Shown here in pieces: positions 41,214 to 52,873 of a stretch of DNA of 64,000 nt. Location: the NCBI GenBank assembly GCA_963971405.1, contig OZ020486.1, forward strand, positions 23,955,419-24,019,418, in the 5' to 3' direction. The position numbers were made by a program, and so were the translations under genes. Origin of the DNA: Psococerastis gibbosa (Eukaryota; Arthropoda; Insecta; Psocodea; Psocidae). The notes beneath the pieces were generated by a model that had not been told where the DNA came from, did no database searches, and saw nothing but the letters and a program-made list of their open reading frames with translations. Each line of letters begins with the position of its first letter. The stretch's first letter is position 1.

Positions 41214-43720
41214 ACAACCTAAATGGAATGATGCACATCTAGAATTACTATTTTTTCTAACTACAGGATCAAAAATATATTTATTAGGTTCAGTCAAATC
41301 TGATCTAATTACAAATTTCGCATAGTCACGCCTACTCCGACGCCGTCAATACCCATAATATTTTCAGCAATGAGAAGTGTTCACAGCCCTTCAATGTAAA
41401 ATAGGCCTAGCCACCACAACTAGGATAAAAACTTGATTATTAAAATTTGAGCCGCACCTGGGTAGTTAGGTCTACCCAACCCCTAAGATACCCTTAACTT
41501 CAACAGGAATGGTGGCTGTAGGCGCCGGAAAAGTTCCTGGCCATAACATTTGAAATCGATGAGTCTTATTACGGGTCGTTCGTTTTCGACCAACATCCGA
41601 GTAAGTTGTTTCACTATTACTGTTCTTGTACGGCTTTATGAAGCAATTTGTAGGGTTTCCTAGGCCTAGATACCGTTCGCACATCAGATTTATTCTAACA
41701 AGAGTCCTTGAACTTGGTCGTTGGGATACGCCGGAAGCAAGCCAGTAACGCTAATAACCTCATTGACTGGCCTCGCTCTTTTAAAATTACTCCATCGTTA
41801 TCGAGAATTGTCACTGTAGCTGTGGAGATGAATTGTAATCTTAATCGGAATTCTCTGAATCTGAATTCACAGTAAAAAGTATTATACTAAATAAAGACGA
41901 ACGAAAGGAATTAATCTTGCTAAAGCCGTAAAGCGATTGGTTTAGGCCGTAACACAATATTGTTGAGAACTTCATTGTTAAAATTTGCGCCGGGCCTCTA
42001 ATGGGTACCGTAAAGGGGGAAACGCTTGCACGTAGCTGGCTATAACATCCCCAATAAAGCAGTGTTCAAGAAATATTCTACCCTTTTTTTTCGTAGTTAG
42101 AAAAAACCTATGACTGACTAGTGACAGTGAATTCGAGAGTAGCCTAAACGCTATATAGCCTAAACACAATATTTTGGGATTGAATCTTCTGGTAATTTTA
42201 TCTATAGTAGGGTATATACAAGTACCAGGAGACGTAAACGCATTCATAACGGTCTGTTATGCCTATTTTACTCTTATTTTCTATGACGGAGTACTGTCTC
42301 ATTAGAAACTGCTTTTGTGCAACGGGCCTAACTGAGGAGCTACGCACAGAGGTGTGGCGACGAAGAATAATCTAACTACTCCAACCAACTGTACCACACA
42401 GTTGAATCCTTGTTTAATTTCCCAATCTAAGGTAAAGGCAAAGTGTTAAGTATATACCCGGATAGATGACAATTTAACAAACCACCTAAAGTTGCTAAAA
42501 ATTGGAAAGATAAGAATTTTATAACATGTACGTATATAGTTTTTCTTTTCGTGGAATTCCACAATTTTTTAAAAGTTCTCATTTTTGACACTTAACAAGT
42601 TATTGTACTATCTTTAGGTTGACAACTAACGGGTACTTCACCTTCATCTAGCATCTTTTCATAGCATAATAATTAATATCTTATTCGACACATCTAATGA
42701 CGGGGAAGGCACAGGACCGAGAGAGCTGGAGGATGATATGCAGGGAGTTGCTGCCAACCAATCGTTGAGATTGCGACCTCAGAAGAAGAATAATGATCTA
42801 ACGAGAAAGGAAGAATTGGATACCAAGGGAAGTCAAAAAAAATTTAAACATCAATGAATAATTAAATCTAAAACAGTACTAGCCTACTGTACAACGGCCT
42901 GACAATTATTAAGCCAGATAATTCACGGCGGCTCCCGCCAGGTTTTCCTATAGTAATTGGAATTCAAAGGCTACTGCAAATCAGCTCTCTGCTCTACGCG
43001 GAATAATCGAGCATGTAATGGGAAGGAACAACTGTGGAAAAATGTCGGAATTAAGGACCTGCTGATTTGTTAAAAATAAATCAATAGTATAAGCTTCATG
43101 CATAAAACTCACAAAAACAACAAAACACACGTGGATTAACTGATTTAGCGAGTGAGATGCCGGGCCGAGCGATGTGAGCGAACTGTACTGTAGGTCACGT
43201 CAATCTCGACTGCATGGTCAGCCTACTTGTGGCATGCAACTCTTAGCATCCTCCTAGCTGGATTCCAGTGAGATAATTAATAATTTGGAGCATGCGATAA
43301 GATCTTACATACCACCCCACCATCGCTTGAAAAGTATCAGTATGGAACACTCGACGGTCCCGGTGCGGCCCTAAGGTTGGATTGAAAAGTCACTAAACAA
43401 CTAACAGTCAAATTAATTGCATAAATACCAATGGGCGAAAATAACTAAGAGCAGGTGAAAATATTTACACAAAGTTACAAATGGTATTAAAATTGTAAAA
43501 TAAAATAAATGTCAAAATCAAACATGTCACATGTGCGATGCATCAATGTGCGCATGTCCTATATTGCTGGCTGCAGGTTTGGGAAGGAATGGCTGTTTAT
43601 GTTAAACCCTATTTAAGAGACGAAATCGAATTCAGTCTCATTGAACTGGGCGCAGCGATTGTTAAATTATATTCACGTTTGAGATTTTTACAACCAACAT
43701 TTGTGCCTGCCTTATCCAAG
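41214..43720. other. Intergenic, LINE-tail-like patch, no gene
   Basis: About 42690-42800 reads 'gaggatgatatgcagggagt' and ends in AGAAGAAGAATAATGATC, resembling a retroposon 3' end. Minus-strand open frames at 41472-41684 and 41978-42247 have no exon borders or recognisable motif. A phrase 'ggaatggtggctgtaggcg' near 41500 is faintly repeated near 51490. Nothing firm. Confidence 0.3.
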
Positions 43721-43721
43721 G

Positions 43722-43888
43722 GCAGATCCAGCCGAAAATTTAGGGGGGGGGGGTCACAAGTTTTTTGTGAGTTTAAAAGGTAATTTTTTGGCTGAAAAGT
43801 TGAGTTTTAACCAATTTTTTTTTCTGTTACTAGGTATCTTATATGAATTTACTCATTTAGGGGGGGGGGGGTCATGATCCGCCATTGT
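43722..43888 (-). mobile_element. Family B foldback element
   Basis: 'gggcagatccagccgaaaat', a G run, 'gtcacaagttttttgtgagt', 'gctgaaaagttgagttttaa' and 'atgaatttactcattta' plus a second G run and 'gatccgccattg' form a full copy on the minus strand. The copy at 49160 is the plus-strand counterpart. Confidence 0.75.
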
Positions 43889-43902
43889 TCTTATCCTGTC
43901 CC

Positions 43903-44189
43903 AACCATAAAGATACATTAACTGGAGCGGCGGGAGCCATAATATGACTTACGAGGCACTCGTTAACCATAAGCCAACTATCAGAGATAAGTACCAACCC
44001 AAAAAATATCGAAGTCTTACACATTGCAGCATAGCAGAACGGATACCTGGACCCGGTCAAAAACTCTGTTCTTAGCTTGTGCAGGCTACACTTATCACTG
44101 GTTTCCTCGCCAAATTGCGTACTTCTCTTGTGCAGGCTACACTAGCAGCCATATTGATAACGGTCTCCAACCACGGGATGGTCTCAACT
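43903..44189 (+). repeat. Direct repeat, copy 1 (~285 bp)
   Basis: From 'accataaagatacattaact' to 'ggtctccaaccacgggatg' this repeats 44947-45191 in the same orientation at better than 90% by eye. Copy 1 has about 35 extra bases before 'cttgtgcaggctacact', which itself occurs twice in this copy. The two copies enclose about 760 bp, so an LTR-like or TRIM-like arrangement or a local duplication are both possible. No LTR end signature (TG..CA) is clear. Confidence 0.8.
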
Positions 44190-44946
44190 CGTTATACCAC
44201 GTTGTTGTGAATTTTTAGAGCTAGCTTAGTTCATGGCTCTTTTTCGCGGTATTTTTTAAGTTTTAATTGTTTCTTCTAGAATTTAATTAGTTTACTCTAC
44301 ATTAATTTTTATATTTAATTTGATAATTAGGTGAGGCATTGTCTTATTCTTTGCCTCTAATGACGAGCCACCACTGGCATAACATGAACACAACCTTGCA
44401 TTGTTTCCTTCTTACTCGACCTGTAGTGTTTATATTATAATATGTATAATATAATGCCTCATATATCGTATATTGGGTCTGGTTGTACACCTTGTAAAAA
44501 ATGTATAAAGCACAAAATTGAATCTTAAAAAGCCTAAATCAACTGGGAATTTTTTTTGAATATAGCCTATAGGCGTAAAATGGTTAGATTATAGTATTTC
44601 TTGGTACCTATAATTTTCCAGAAAATCAGGTTTCAGTTTTGCACGGCGGATATCGGGCTATTGTCGGCGGCCTTGGCTATCAGGCTACTTACTATACCAT
44701 GGTAATTTTAAATCACGTGTACTGTAAGTTAAATTTCAATATTTAATGTCTTACAAAGAATATTAAACGAGAAAACTCAAGTCAATACATGTCGCAATCC
44801 AAAATAATCATTATCCACTGATGACTTTTTTATATTTAATTAAGAATGCAGAAGCCCAATAGTTTTGCATAGGCCTACAACATTTGAACAAAACAGTCCC
44901 AAGTGCTTTCTTGAATCAGCATATGACATTAGCATAATATATATAC

Positions 44947-45191
44947 CATAAAGATACATTAACTGGAGCGGCGGGAGCCATAATATGCCTTACGAGGCAC
45001 CCGTTAACCATAAGCCAACTATAAGAGATTAGTACCAACGCAAATAATATCGAAGTCTTACACATTGCAGCATAGCAGAGCGGATACCTGTGCAGGCTAC
45101 ACTTACACTGGTTTCCCCGCCAAATTGCGTACTTATCTTGTGCAGGCTACACTAGTAGCCATATTGATAACGGTCTCCAACCACAGGATGA
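44947..45191 (+). repeat. Direct repeat, copy 2 (~245 bp)
   Basis: Second copy of the block at 43903-44189, lacking the ~35-base insertion. The 757-bp stretch between the copies (44190-44946) has no ORF of note and no primer-binding-site-like sequence that I can identify. Confidence 0.8.
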
Positions 45192-46185
45192 TATATACAC
45201 TCGAATATTTATTCAACCCAATATTTATTTGATCGAAGAAATATTTGGAATGTTTAAGTTGAAGTATACGGTTTGAATCTGGATTCCGGTATTACATTTT
45301 CGAATTGTTCTTGGACCCATAATTATTGGATCGAATATTCAAAACATATTCGTGTGTGTAATAGGAGGGATCGGGGGGATTCGGAAAGACAAAAGAACAT
45401 TATGTAATTTATTTTACACAGCATTGAAAAACCAGGTCCCAATAAAGAGTGAAACAGCCCTTTAAATTGCGGCGACTGTGTATGTAAATTAAAAAAAAAA
45501 AATCTTTAGAAGTTTTTGGAATTTTTGAGGGGTAAAACCACAGAAATTGGTTTAGCCCAGTTGAGGAAAAAGAGTTGCGAAACATGATTCGTTTGGGCCA
45601 ACATGCCAAATTTCATAAAAGTCTATACAGTAGTTTGCCCACAAATCGAAGAAGACAGACATTTCGTAAAACCACTTTTTTGTTCCTGGGACCACAAAAC
45701 GTGTACCTATAAATCCGTTGAAATCTCGAAATCAAAAATTTTGATCGTCACAAACGTATAAATAGGAACGTAACAAGTTTAGGTTTACCTTACTCTTTTC
45801 AGGCACAGGTACGATGTCAATAGACCTATCAGGTAAAGCACTAGGTTTTTACGCATGTCTCAGACTTTTATGTCTCTAAATGATAAAATCAATTCCAAAA
45901 AATATAAGTCCTATCTATAAAAAAGGAGTAGGGGGGAGTTGGTGCGTGACGGTACTTCTTTATCGTAGACTGAAGACCATATTATGTACATATCCGTAAG
46001 GCTAATCACGAAAACTGACTGTATGCACTGGAAGGCTTACAGTATTTAATACTAGTGCAATAGATCCTTATTGGACAATAATCATAGTTTACTGCATATT
46101 TTAGGTTATGCAATTTAATTAGATCGAGACAACACAAGCCCAATATAGATGTTTGGTGGGCCAAGAAGTAAAGTCAGTCTTGTGG
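45192..46185. other. Intergenic with family E fragment
   Basis: 45600-45790 carries the family E 3' end on the plus strand ('catttcgtaaaaccactttt', 'cgtgtacctataaatccgtt', 'tataaataggaacgtaa'). The rest shows no supported feature. Confidence 0.4.
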
Positions 46186-46188
46186 TTA

Positions 46189-46568
46189 GGCGCCCATTCC
46201 ACCGACCGGCTAGGGCTATTTACAAAAACAGTGACGTGGTAGCAGACATTCAAGACTTAGGTGGCGTTTCCACCGACCTCGCATTGCAGAATGCAAATGA
46301 CATTGACGGCAATTAGAATTTTTCTTTTTATAGAAATCTATTAAAATGTTTGTACTTAACGTATCCCATGACGCCATTTTTTAATTTTAGTTTGTTTGTG
46401 ATTTTACTGTATGATCATTGATCAATTTTAACTATGGCATAGAGGAAAATAAACATTTCCGTCAATTCTGCAATGCGAGGTCGGTGGAAACCCCGCCTAA
46501 GTCTTGAATGTCTGCTACCACGTCACTGTTTTTGTAAATAGCCCTAGCCGGTCGGTGGAATGGGCGCC
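46189..46568. mobile_element. Composite family A foldback (380 bp)
   Basis: Outer ends GGCGCCCATTCCACCGACCG and complement are flanked by TTA on both sides. The inner foldback (46260-46497) sits at the centre of the outer palindrome between 'caagactta' and 'taagtcttg'. The junctions are the same as in the copies at 54440 and 57342, showing the pair moved as a unit. The central loop holds 'cccatgacgccattttttaa'. No ORF. Confidence 0.88.
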
Positions 46569-46571
46569 TTA

Positions 46572-47610
46572 CAAGGCTCCAACCACGAACCTCGGCCATG
46601 AAGTTATTGAAATGCGTATATTTAAATGCTACGATTTATTCTGTCCCTGTCTTATATAATAAAAGGGAATTAAGGGGAATGTTAAGTTTTTTAATATTAA
46701 ATTCCTAGCTAATGCAGTGCATTATACAATTACACATATCGTACCGTACTACCCACAGAGAAGCAACACATACCGCGTGCATATGCGTAGGTTCTCATAA
46801 AGTCATCCATTGATGTGCAACATTAAGGTATAATGAATATAAAATAGACACTGGCTCATTTGGGGTCTTGGGGAAGAGAATTTGATCAAACTTATTATTA
46901 CATACAGTAGATACTGATTCAATTTTGATTCATTTTTCAAGTCTTGGACGAAGAATGCTGTTGGGTAAGAAGCAACCGTAGGTCTGTAGGTCTAAAAGTA
47001 CTTCATAATCACGTGTATCAGCACATATTTCTTTAATATCTGCAACGCACTCTTGACGTTAGTAGGTAACCTTTACTGTGAAAAGTCAATAAAGGTCATG
47101 ACGAAAAAGGATAATTGCGTAGTCCCACATAGGCCTATGTAACTAAGGAACGCGACACATAGGCCTATTCATTGTAAACGTTGGAACAAATATTCCAATG
47201 TTTTGGAGTAATTTAGTTTTGGTGGGGGTTTTGTCATTGTAGAAAACTTAGAAGTGTAGCACTTATTTGTTTATTTGTTTTCTCTTTCGGATCAATTTTT
47301 TTAACAACAGATGAAGCCCAATGTCTTTGTAATTTTGAATGAAAATAAAATAAACAAAATGTGAAGAAGGCATTGTAACTTGCTAGCATAGTACTCGTAG
47401 CCTCGGCAGTTCTCAGTGTTTTTTTTTATAGGTTACTCAATAAAACGTACCTTTCGACATAGTAAACAAGGCCGAACAATTTAGACTTATTTATAAACTC
47501 AGTTTTGCACCGTATTTACATACTGTACAGTAGGTAGTGTTTTCATATTTATTTTGGAAAGGAACAACATGGTTGAATTACGGCTACGGTAGCACAATAG
47601 TTATTGTATT
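46572..47610. other. Intergenic, no feature seen
   Basis: AT-rich with no exon, tRNA-like or clear repeat structure that I can support. Confidence 0.3.
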
Positions 47611-48005
47611 ACCCGACCACGATGGGATGGCACTCGGAACACTTTGTTTATTCAAAAACTTGCATAAGCGGAACACCGAGTTTTTTGAATTTGAATTTAA
47701 TATAATAAACTTGCATTTTACATTTACATCTACCCACACTAAGTGCAACCGAAAGGGCCGACTTGTTACGTGGGTGAACAATTGTCTTTATACACAGGAT
47801 GTGTCGTCACATTTACATACAGTATAGTTACGAGGTATACAATTATTTAATATTAAGAAAGTTAAAAACTAAACAATCTAGGCCTAACTCTGTAGGAAAA
47901 ACTTGAATATTGTAGGAAAAACTTGAATATTGAGCAGTTTACAACTCAGGATTGGTTTTTTACCCATTTATAAGTGTTCCAAGTGCAATGCTGTCGTGGT
48001 CCGGT
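47611..48005. mobile_element. Foldback MITE (ACCCGACCA type, 395 bp)
   Basis: ACCCGACCACGATGGGATGG at the left and the complement of 'gctgtcgtggtccggt' at the right, with arms running on to 'ggaacactt'. Shares ends with the 119-bp element at 26861. Two short open frames inside lie on opposite strands and are arm shadows. A 20-base direct repeat ('tgtaggaaaaacttgaatat') lies at 47892-47931. Confidence 0.7.
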
Positions 48006-49155
48006 AGTCGTCGTTGACGGTCAATACCCAATCGAAGTGAAAAAACTTGGCTCGTGCGCTCCCGTATAGCTTGATAAGGAGCAGTCATAGGCTACAGTAA
48101 CATGCGATACAATAGAAACCGTTGATTTTCCCACACTTAAGTATCATGATTGTGTATTTTGATAAGTAGGCCTATTCAAATCGCAAAAGCCAACAGTTCG
48201 ATAATTCGATAAGATAATGAGAAATACTATTCAATCATACCAAAACATCTACATGAGACTAGCCTCGTCTAAATATTTGTCACACAATTGAACATAGCAT
48301 TGTCATGTACATACTGTATGTAACTTAGGATCTGAGTCAATAAAATTTATTTTTCTACTTTCTAATAATAATAAATAAATAAATATAGCTTTTTGTTCTA
48401 TTACTAACCCAACCTAGCGGAGTCTGCCCTTTCTATAGGTAAGCCTTGCGGCGAATATATTGAGGGGCACTGGGATAGTGCCCAACTCGAGCAACAAGTC
48501 TTCTTATGGGTCCACAACCATATGACGTCACAATCATGCTAGCCAAGAGAATCTTAGGAAAATACTCCAGAAAGTCAAATTAAATGAACCGCGTAAAGAG
48601 TCGGAATGCTAATGGGGGTCAACTTTGTTTACTAACAGACCCCTTGAGTCGCTACGAACCGACGAAGGTCAATGTTAGTATGTTCAATGTTCATGTGTAA
48701 TATTGTTAGACACAGGGCTTTTTATGCCCATTATTTACAATGAGTGTTCGTGATCATCCTAGCCCTAGTGTACATTCAAGGCCTTGCAATGACTCAAATG
48801 CTTTGTTGCTGTGAGTTAAGCCATTTAATATGGCAGCTACTGCCAAGCAAATAATGTCGATAAAAAATGGGAAATACCATGGTGATATCGTTTGCGCAGC
48901 AGAAAATTAATTGTAGTCATTCAAGTATTGTAATCTAAGTTCATTTGAAGAATTTCATATTGGCAAATCTAATATTAAGATGATGGGCCTTCCCTCTAAT
49001 AATTTCCGGTGGTTTGCCGATGCTTTGAGATGGGGTATAACGTGAGTGACTAATTTCAACGACTGCCGTATGCAATGCATGTTTTTTATCGACTTAGGCC
49101 AAGTAAACTTTGTCCTATGCCAACGAGGTGACCGAGGCCTTTCACGGGCCGTAGT
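48006..49155. other. Intergenic with a SINE tail
   Basis: 48380-48445 is a 3' fragment of the tRNA-derived SINE on the minus strand ('ctattactaacccaacctag'). The remainder, including a less AT-rich part at 48500-48800, has no exon I can support. Confidence 0.4.
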
Positions 49156-49159
49156 GCCC

Positions 49160-49297
49160 AATGGCGGATCCACAGAGGGGGGGGGGTCATGACCCCCCTA
49201 AATGAGTAAATTCGTATGATAGTAAAAAATTACCTTTTAAACTTACATAAAACTTGTGACCCCCCCCCCCCTAAATTTTCCGCTGGACCCGCTCTTG
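49160..49297 (+). mobile_element. Family B foldback element, uninterrupted
   Basis: From AATGGCGGATCCACAGAGG through 'catgacccccctaaatgagt', 'taccttttaaacttacataa' and 'aacttgtgacccc' to 'ccgctggacccgctcttgg'. This is the compact copy that shows the empty site for the nested insertion at 35294. Confidence 0.75.
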
Positions 49298-49559
49298 GTA
49301 GTGCCACTGGTAAGGGTATTAGAACAACGACCCTAATGATTTTTCCCCCCATTGGCATGAGCAAGGAGATAATATATGAGGTCAGAATTTACTGATTTGC
49401 TATATTCTTGTAATTGGGAGATTCAGATTCGTTATAGTGGTTAGTCAACGGAGTTCTTGATAAGCACAGCTATGAAAATTCAGCAATCCGTTGCTTCCGC
49501 ATTGATAACAGTTTTAGTTTTTCCCTATGGCATATAATTGTTTTCCTATTTATACGTTA

Positions 49560-50285
49560 GTATAAGGAAAGCTATGTGACGGTCGAAACAGGCACGTAGC
49601 CAGGGAGGGGGCTGAAGCCACCCCCTCCCCGAAATAAAAAATAAATAAAAAATCCTTGCATTCTACTGTTTGATGTTTCACCTGCAATTTTTTTCTCAAT
49701 CTAAAAACACTAAAACTGTGTGTTTTTGCATGTAAACTCTAAAAAATTTCCGAGGGGGGGGGCGGACCCACCGTTTTACTGGGGATATTCCATACCCCCT
49801 CGACCCCCTGGTAGTTAGCCCCTCCCGAAATAAAACCCTGGCTACGTATTTGGGTCGAAATGATCGATTTGGAAACTCCAACGCGTTTTGAGGTCCCAGG
49901 AACCAAAAAAGCGTTTTTTTTTTTTTTTTAAAGAAATGTCTGTCAGCCTGTCTGGGTGTAACTATCGATAAAATTTGATGGAATTTCGCATGTAGTCCTA
50001 CAATAAGTAGGCTCACAAAAATCTTGTCCAGTGGTATTTTTTCATTAATTGGATAACTAATACCTACCCCAAAAACCCCCCCATAAAATAACTAAAATAA
50101 TGTTTTCCCAAAAACGGCTCCGACGACTTCTTTTCAATTCACATATATTGTAGCACTTATTAATGTATAGGTAAACAAAACCTACTAGGTAGCCATCCCC
50201 TTTGATAGTCTGGTTCAGGGCGTAACAAAAGAAAAAGAAAAAACACTTTCTGAGGAACCTTTCATTTTAACTTCAGGTACTGTAT
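49560..50285 (-). mobile_element. Repeat family E copy with a nested family D element
   Basis: On the minus strand it has 'gacagacatttctttaaaaa', 'ttcctgggacctcaaaacgc' and the terminal 'ctttccttatactaacgtat'. It is split between 49587 and about 49850 by a family D foldback ('cacgtagccagggaggggg' ... 'ccctggctacgtatttgg'). Confidence 0.55.
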
Positions 50286-50395
50286 ATGTTTCAGGTGCTA
50301 CATAGAGTAACAACCAGAACAGGGTGCTTACCAAACCAAGGTTTTGTTTTTGAAGAAAAATTATTCTTTAAAGATCCCCCATAGCCATACCATTA

Positions 50396-50925
50396 TGCCG
50401 GCCGCCAAACCAAGTTGAATCCAGCGGACCAGAGCAGGTTCAAAGCTGCAGATAACTTTGTTATGTGCACAGTGCCGGTAGGGAAACATGGTAGGACTTG
50501 TCCTGGTCACCTCCGAACTAATCGTGTGACTTCACTGTGTTTCCCAAGTGGTTCGGAATCCACTATAAACAGGAGGTCCACTGTCCTATGGGCTAGCATA
50601 GGACAGTCAAGTCGGGGTCGCTCTATGGGCCCAAATTTGAGGCCTAAGTCGTTATTAAGTAGTGGCGGCGCTAGAAATTTTAAGGTGGGGGGGGGGCATG
50701 ACTTCTATCTGGGGGGGCCAATGAAAAAACAAAACACTTTTCATTGGGAGTAGGTATACCGTTCAATAATTCTGCAATTTAACAAGATGTAAAATATCTC
50801 AAAACTGGGGGGGGGCCCGGAGGGGCCGGAGAAACTTTGGGGGGGGGCAGGCCCCCTCGGGCACCCCCGTAGCGCCGTCACTGTAAAATTAACCCTACGA
50901 ACACTACTACTACTACATACCATTA
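50396..50925 (+). repeat. Copy of the zinc-finger-like repeat of 61115-61415, interrupted
   Basis: 50396-50656 matches the minus strand of 61410-61150 closely ('ccagcggaccagagcaggtt', 'aaacatggtaggacttgtcc', 'tcaagtcggggtcgctctat'). The match resumes at 50886-50920 ('acgaacactactactacta'). Between them lies a family C foldback (50662-50884), so the sister copy shows the empty site. The open frame here, up to 112 codons, is the same frame as in the other copy. Confidence 0.75.
50662..50884. mobile_element. Family C foldback element (AGTGGCGGCGCTA type)
   Basis: Ends GTAGTGGCGGCGCTAG and TAGCGCCGTCACTGT are inverted; G runs lie inside. Flanks read 'gttattaa' on the left and 'aaattaac' on the right where the uninterrupted copy at 61.15 kb has 'gttattaac', consistent with a TTAA/ATTAA target duplication. 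Confidence 0.75.
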
Positions 50926-51531
50926 TGATTGTGTAGCACTATATTATTGACCTGCACATTCCATACTATGAAACTGTCCCATCTATCAATCCGGTTCTTT
51001 AGGATAGGGAAAACCTACAAGATCACGGGACAATTATTTACCATGGAACTATTACGGTACATACTAAGTGATAAATAGGAAAGCATTTACGGGTTCACTC
51101 GCAGGCCTACCTTTTGTTAATATGAAGCCATATTTTGAAGTCACTATGCGAAGCAAGACTCATCTAATAGATCATCTATTATAGATGAATAGATGATGAA
51201 AGTAGTCTTTACTTACTGTTTACATTTACTTATGTACGCTAACTAACATCCCTAACTCCTTCCTGCATTTCCTGATGGAATTAATTAAAGTAATTTTTGT
51301 AATTGTCGCGAACCTACAGCATACTGTATGCAGTACTGTCGGGCCATTAATTGAAAATAATGAAATACTGTTCATTCCAATTCTTGAATAAATATTATAT
51401 ACTACATTGGATTCATAAAATCGAAGAAACTCTGTTCTGTATCTTCAATTCCTGACTTACTATAGTATACATCATTGATAAAATATAAGTAGCAGTAGGT
51501 GCATGAAAGGAACCGGCTTTATTGTACTTAC

Positions 51532-51705
51532 ATAAGGACGAGCCGCAATTTGTTACACACGACATTGAAGATAAATCCGAGACGACCCATCTTGTACAGT
51601 TCGACGAGACCTTTGAGCCATCTGCGAGCGTGGGTAATTCGCGACGCCGCCATTTTGTGCGATAGTAGAGATAACGATTCATCCGCCTCGGAAAGCATGG
51701 AATGA
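51532..51705 (-). CDS. Coding exon of an unrecognised small basic protein (5' part)
   Basis: An acceptor (GTCAATTTCAG) precedes the exon at 51705 and a donor (TTAT|GTAAGT) ends it at 51532 in phase 2. ATG 51698 gives 55 residues; an in-frame second ATG at 51653 gives a 40-residue form starting MAASRITHARRWLKGLVELY and ending in a hydrophobic stretch (GRLGFIFNVVCNKLRLVL). The second start looks like a mitochondrial-type presequence, which is inference only. The downstream exons were not found; the nearest minus-strand exon (39096-39309) does not join in frame. Not recognised. Confidence 0.5.
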
Positions 51706-51799
51706 CTGAAATTGACAATCAACTATTAATTTCATACAGAAGTACAATGTGCTGCATTTATTTTGTATTATTCCGCGTGATAGGCGTGACATGCTGTAC

Positions 51800-52502
51800 A
51801 GTATAGGTATAGGCCAGTTTTAGTGTAGTGCGAATAGTAAGGACTGTGCTTTCAAAGGAAAAGTAGTGGAAATGCTCCCAGGAAAAGGATTAAATGCCTT
51901 ACCTGCTGAGTTCAACAAACCTTTTTGTACCTAATTATTGCCTATATTAGGCCCTGTACACCCGGGCGATTCGAAAGCCAGCGATTGGGTTGCGGAAAAA
52001 CACAGTTAATTTCTGAACGCACCTCCGAAGATTTTGGACGCTGAGGCGTGTCCTATGGGCATGTCGAGGGGACACCCGTGCACCTGAGTGTAGTCGGCTT
52101 CACGCCAGTTTCAGAAATCTTCTGAAGTTGCTTCTTTGGCTTTCAAATTACCCTTTTGCTACAATGAGAAATTTCCCACCGGCGTAATGATTGTCCAATT
52201 ATGTACTGGGCCCTATACATTCCAAATTTGCAATCAAGGTGAACAACAGATAAATAAAAAGTTTAAGGGGAATAGTATGACGTTAAATGAAACATTAGAA
52301 AATTGTAATATATACAATAAGTAGGATATAGCCTAATTTAATCGACTTCGATGGCCAGGTGGTAACGTGCTTGCACTTGTGCGAGTCTTTACACGCCATG
52401 CGATCGGAGACGTGTCGTAGCTCAACACAGGTACTAACCTACAGAGGCGACTGAAGAGGTCAATCGGATAGATTCATTAAATTGTTTGTATGCGATTAAT
52501 CT

Positions 52503-52539
<37 letters not shown>

Positions 52540-52870
52540 ATGTCACTTTTTACAGAATTTGGTAAACAGGCCACCGCAGTGCACGAACGATAAAAACACC
52601 TAGGCAAGACAATCCATACTGATAGAGGACCATCTTTCTTGCCCACAAGGCTCGGGCGTGAAGACAGCTAGACGACCATTGACAGAGACTACACTACTAA
52701 TATACCTAAGTATAGCATAACACTACGAACTACAGGATCCGGTTTTATTCCATTAATACATAAGGATCCGCTGGAGTGGTCAAGAGTGATGTTCCTCAGC
52801 GGGTCCTTATGTATTAAAACATTATGGTCAGGACATGCCCAGCAGCCGCATTTTTCATCTACAGGTTGGG
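51800..52870. other. Intergenic; A tract and small hairpin
   Basis: A 30-base A run lies at about 52509-52538. 52749-52823 is a small inverted repeat ('attaatacataaggatccgc' and complement). 52345-52400 has an A-box-like 'ggccaggtggtaacgtgctt' without a B box. I see no gene. Confidence 0.35.
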
Positions 52871-52873
52871 TCG

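Noticed and set aside
43538-43783. 81-codon plus ORF as a small gene
   Set aside because: Its 3' third runs into a family B element and its G run; no splice sites or recognised motif.
52509-52538. Poly(A) run as a retroposon tail
   Set aside because: No repeat body or target duplication can be seen next to it, so its origin is open.
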